A DNA stretch of 8,098 nt, taken from positions 1-8,098 of the forward strand of contig JANWKK010000027.1 in NCBI GenBank assembly GCA_025451425.1, read 5' to 3'. Every line of letters starts with the position of its first letter. Position 1 is the stretch's first letter. Positions 6,118 to 8,098 of the stretch are shown here, one piece after another. A model generated the notes under the pieces. The model saw only the letters and a list, made by a program, of their open reading frames with translations. It was not told where the DNA came from and searched no databases. The stretch comes from Gemmatimonadaceae bacterium (GTDB lineage Bacteria > Gemmatimonadota > Gemmatimonadetes > Gemmatimonadales > Gemmatimonadaceae). The position numbers and the translations under genes are program-made.

Positions 6118-6516
6118 GTGAAGATCATTCTGCTCTCTGAAGACGCTATTCGCCTCGAGCCGACACCGGGCCCGCTGACGATCGCGTCGTTGAATGCCGA
6201 CCAGAGCTATTCAGCGTTCCACATGCTCGCGAGTGCATTGGGCACGTGCACGCTCTCCGTGATGCATGCGTGGGCGACGAGCGCGAGCTTCAACCCTGAC
6301 GATCTCGCGGTCGAGGTGCACTGGACGTTCGCCGAGGATCCGCATCGCGTCGACACGATGCACCTCACGCTCGACTGGCCATCGCTTCCCGAGAAGCGGC
6401 ACGAAGCAGCGCAGCGCGTGGCGGAGATGTGTACGGTCCACGCGACGTTGCATCACCCGCCGTCGATCAGGGTGAGTGTCGCCGAAAGTCATGCAGCAAC
6501 GACGCCAGCCAGATAG
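6118..6516 (+). CDS. OsmC family protein (peroxiredoxin-like)
   Basis: The product is 132 residues from a GTG start. It has the OsmC/Ohr layout: an N-terminal strand region, then SAFHMLASALGTCTLSVM with Cys44 at the start of the core helix, and EMCTVHATLHHPPSI with Cys105 near the C-terminus. The two cysteines, about 61 residues apart, match the redox pair that reduces organic hydroperoxides in characterised OsmC/Ohr enzymes in the cytoplasm. It lies 55 bases after the ChrB C-domain gene and may be co-transcribed, which would join oxidative defence with chromate-related proteins, since chromate reduction generates oxidants (established) and a joint function follows by inference. A non-peroxidase OsmC-like role cannot be excluded. 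Confidence 0.85.
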   Translation: MKIILLSEDAIRLEPTPGPLTIASLNADQSYSAFHMLASALGTCTLSVMHAWATSASFNPDDLAVEVHWTFAEDPHRVDTMHLTLDWPSLPEKRHEAAQRVAEMCTVHATLHHPPSIRVSVAESHAATTPAR

Positions 6517-6519
6517 GTC

Positions 6520-6551
6520 TTTAACCGCAGAGGACGCGGAGGGCGCAGAGG
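6520..6551. repeat. Left block of CCGCAGAGG-type 9-base repeat units
   Basis: The block reads TTTAACCGCAGAGGACGCGG and continues with two more related 9-base units. It starts four bases after the osmC-like stop codon. It is the inverse of the block at 6851-6900, both ending in TTTAACCGCAGAGG on their outer side, so the two could pair or mark the boundaries of the element between them. Confidence 0.75.
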
Positions 6552-6567
6552 CCCGAGCGAAGCGAGG

Positions 6568-6828
6568 GGTCGCTGAAACCGCTGACACGTCGCTGAGACC
6601 GCTGACTTGCTCCTCAGCAGCGACGGCTCCATTCGCGGAGTAGCAGCTGGTGCTTTGTTCAAATGGCTCGGGAACTTTCCAACGATGAGGGAAGCCTCCC
6701 GAGGCATTCACAAATTCAAAACATCCCTGGGACGCGGAGCTGTCTCTGCGCACCGAGCCCGTCAGCGGTTTCAAGGTCGTGTCAGCGGTTTCAGCGGCCC
6801 CTCGGCCGGAATTCAGCAAAGAACCCAA
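6568..6828 (-). mobile_element. MITE-like element with inverted repeats (copy 2, inverted and diverged)
   Basis: Both ends carry the same 20-base motif as the element at 1232-1519: GGTCGCTGAAACCGCTGACA at 6568-6587 (19 of 20) and TGTCAGCGGTTTCAGCGGCC at 6780-6799 (20 of 20, inverse). Each end has a second diverged unit inside (6590-6606 and about 6760-6779). Read on the minus strand, outer TTGGGTTCTT (6828-6819) matches 1241-1250, and interior TTCCCGAGCCATTTGAACA followed by AAGCA (6674-6651) matches 1417-1438 of the first copy. The order is therefore conserved and the orientation opposite. No transposase is present. This is the core of the 438-base gap between the osmC-like and BNR genes, which holds no supported gene. 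Confidence 0.65.
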
Positions 6829-6850
6829 ACAGACGACCAGTTCTTGATTT

Positions 6851-6900
6851 CCTCCGCGTCCTCCGCGTCCTCCGCGTCCTCTGCGTCCTCTGCGGTTAAA
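6851..6900. repeat. Right block: five tandem 9-base units
   Basis: Five head-to-tail 9-base units lie here: three CCTCCGCGT, then CCTCTGCGT and CCTCTGCGG, followed by TTAAA. On the minus strand it reads TTTAACCGCAGAGGACGCAG and onward, the inverse of 6520-6551. The three identical units suggest recent slippage expansion. Confidence 0.8.
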
Positions 6901-6922
6901 CGGTTACTAAACTCATGAAAGT

Positions 6923-6950
6923 AGATCCTTCGCTGCGCTCAGTATCACAT
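6923..6950. repeat. Single degenerate GGATCTT/CATCCTGAG-type repeat arm
   Basis: AGATCCTTCGCTGCGCTCAG followed by TATCACAT resembles the right arm of the repeat at 2563-2626, with two changes in the usual GGATGACAT end. No matching left arm was found nearby. It ends five bases before the stop codon of the minus-strand BNR gene, so it may lie in the terminator region of that gene. Confidence 0.6.
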
Positions 6951-6954
6951 TCTC

Positions 6955-8098
6955 TCAGCAGACCGGCACCGTGACAGACGAAGCCGGCGCTTGAATTTGC
7001 TGGATGCTGTTCTTCGACAACACCGCGTTCAACGCCGCAAGGTCGCGCGTCGTGGCGTTCTTCCACGCGCTCTCGACCGTCTTGAGATCGACGCACGCGT
7101 TGGTGTACGATGCGAGCATGCCGGGCGTCGGCGCGAGATCGCCGTTGTCCTGAGCGTTGAGCTGCCCGACCATCTCGCCGCTCACGCTAACGAAGCTCGG
7201 CGCGGCTTCTCGCCCACCTCGACGGAAGAAACCGCGTCCCTCTGGATTCCCAGCAACCGTGTCGAGCTTTGCTTCGAACGCGGTGAACGCAGCCGAGACT
7301 TCGGCGGGGGCATTCGCAGGGACGGCCGACTTCACTGCTGCGCGGAGCACGGCGACTTGCTGGTAGCCGGCCCACGTCGCATGCAGTCCGTCGTCGAGCT
7401 TCTGCAGCAGCACGTGCTGTGCGCGCACGTCCGCGAGCGTCGCGGGAGAGCGCGGGTCGTTATGCACCGTGAGCGATTGCGAATAGGACTTTCCGTCGAC
7501 GGTGAGCTTGATCGTGTACACACCCGGTGACGCCAGAGGGCCTTCGGGCGAGGGAGGTGTGAGACCAGGATTCGCGTTGATCTCGTAGCTATGGCTGAAC
7601 GCCGGCGGTTCATCGTAGCGAAGATCCCAGTTGGCGCGATTCATCCCGGCATTCGCTGACAGCGCGCTCGGCGTCGCAATCCAGAAGTTCGGCTCCGGTG
7701 GACGCGCGGCCTCTTTCACCGGCGCGCTCGGGACGCTCGACATGTGCCTGACGAGCTTCCCTGCCGCGTCGAAGACTTCCAACGACAAATTACTCGCTGG
7801 CCGTGACGCCAGCGAGTAATAAATAATCGCACCGTCGGGCGGATTGAGCGCGTGTGGGACCTCGGGCGGGAACGGCGTGTCGGCGTTCACGTTCCGCCTA
7901 ACGCGAACGGCGTCGGCGGGCTTGAAGAGGTGCGCGGCCTCGCTGCCGATCTCCGGCGTGATCTGCCGGAGCACCGTGTACTCATCGAGGATCCAGATGC
8001 CACGGCCGTAGGTGCCGACAACCAGATCGTTGTCGTGAATGGCGATATCGCGGAGCGACGCCGTCGGCAGGTTGAGCCGGAGCGATTGCCAGTGATCC
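6955..8098 (-). CDS. BNR/sortilin-type repeat protein ('glycosyl hydrolase'), C-terminal part, truncated by right edge
   Basis: A frame open from the right edge gives 380 visible residues ending in a TGA at 6957-6955. The first part, WQSLRLNLPTASLRDIAIHD then DLVVGTYGRGIWILDEY (visible residues 3-40), is the last blade of the VPS10/BNR-type propeller found in large exported proteins often annotated as glycosyl hydrolases. Next come PPDGAIIYYSL and LSLEVFDAAGKLVRHMSS, an immunoglobulin-like FlgD-type fold, then NRANWDLRYDEPP and PGVYTIKLTVDGKSYSQSLT. The last ~150 residues look helical and end VTVPVC, with a terminal Cys. Whole proteins of this type are usually about 1,000 residues and secreted, so about a third is seen. 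Catalytic function is unproven for the family; the 'hydrolase' name rests on the propeller. Confidence 0.85.
   Translation of the reverse strand, partial: DHWQSLRLNLPTASLRDIAIHDNDLVVGTYGRGIWILDEYTVLRQITPEIGSEAAHLFKPADAVRVRRNVNADTPFPPEVPHALNPPDGAIIYYSLASRPASNLSLEVFDAAGKLVRHMSSVPSAPVKEAARPPEPNFWIATPSALSANAGMNRANWDLRYDEPPAFSHSYEINANPGLTPPSPEGPLASPGVYTIKLTVDGKSYSQSLTVHNDPRSPATLADVRAQHVLLQKLDDGLHATWAGYQQVAVLRAAVKSAVPANAPAEVSAAFTAFEAKLDTVAGNPEGRGFFRRGGREAAPSFVSVSGEMVGQLNAQDNGDLAPTPGMLASYTNACVDLKTVESAWKNATTRDLAALNAVLSKNSIQQIQAPASSVTVPVC

Noticed and set aside
6211..6828. 205-residue minus-strand frame joining repeats to the osmC-like gene
   Set aside because: It is made of repeat translation followed by antisense of the OsmC gene, with no family motif.
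6851..6900. Possible CRISPR-like array
   Set aside because: The units are 9 bases and contiguous, without spacers, and no cas genes are present.
6991..7530. 179-residue plus-strand frame
   Set aside because: It is the shadow of the BNR protein gene on the minus strand.

Overview
The window is GC-rich bacterial DNA with densely packed genes and long, repeat-filled gaps. A secreted S9 (DPP-IV-like) peptidase, a large BNR/sortilin-type 'glycosyl hydrolase', a Tat-exported sugar isomerase-like protein, and dispersed repeats of the CCGCAGAGG and CATCCTGAG/GGATCTT types together suggest a soil or environmental Gemmatimonadota or Acidobacteriota-like genome. This is inference from gene content and repeat style; there is no rRNA or other marker gene to settle it.

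Layout, left to right. (1) 1-1007, minus: N-terminal part of an S9-family peptidase with signal peptide and TolB/DPP-IV-type propeller, running off the left edge. (2) 1008-1615: a 608-base gap dominated by a 288-base element with nested inverted repeats (1232-1519). (3) 1616-2452, plus: Tat-signal TIM-barrel sugar phosphate isomerase/epimerase-like protein. (4) 2458-2626: inverted CATCCTGAG/GGATCTT repeat cluster. (5) 2636-3661, plus: lipoprotein alpha/beta hydrolase. (6) 3651-4601, minus: ornithine cyclodeaminase/mu-crystallin family enzyme, overlapping the hydrolase tail to tail by 11 bases. (7) 4657-5436, 5574-6062 and 6118-6516, all plus: ChrB-type chromate-resistance protein, a stand-alone ChrB C-terminal-domain protein, and an OsmC-family protein. 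(8) 6520-6950: a repeat island holding a second, inverted copy of the element seen at 1232-1519, bracketed by 9-base-unit tandem repeats. (9) 6955-8098, minus: C-terminal part of a BNR-repeat protein running off the right edge.

The most coherent functional unit is the chrB - chrB C-domain - osmC run. ChrB proteins are linked to chromate sensing and resistance, and OsmC-family proteins detoxify organic peroxides with paired cysteines, so an oxidative or oxyanion stress module is a reasonable inference. No ChrA chromate transporter is visible in the window. chrB has a well-formed promoter placed so that its transcript would be leaderless, and it shares a 55-base intergenic region with the divergent cyclodeaminase-like gene.

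The most unusual non-coding content is a pair of short repeat elements with a shared 20-base terminal motif, probably a non-autonomous mobile family, together with a recurrent CGTTAGG heptamer. No clearly new multi-gene system is demonstrable from this window alone.
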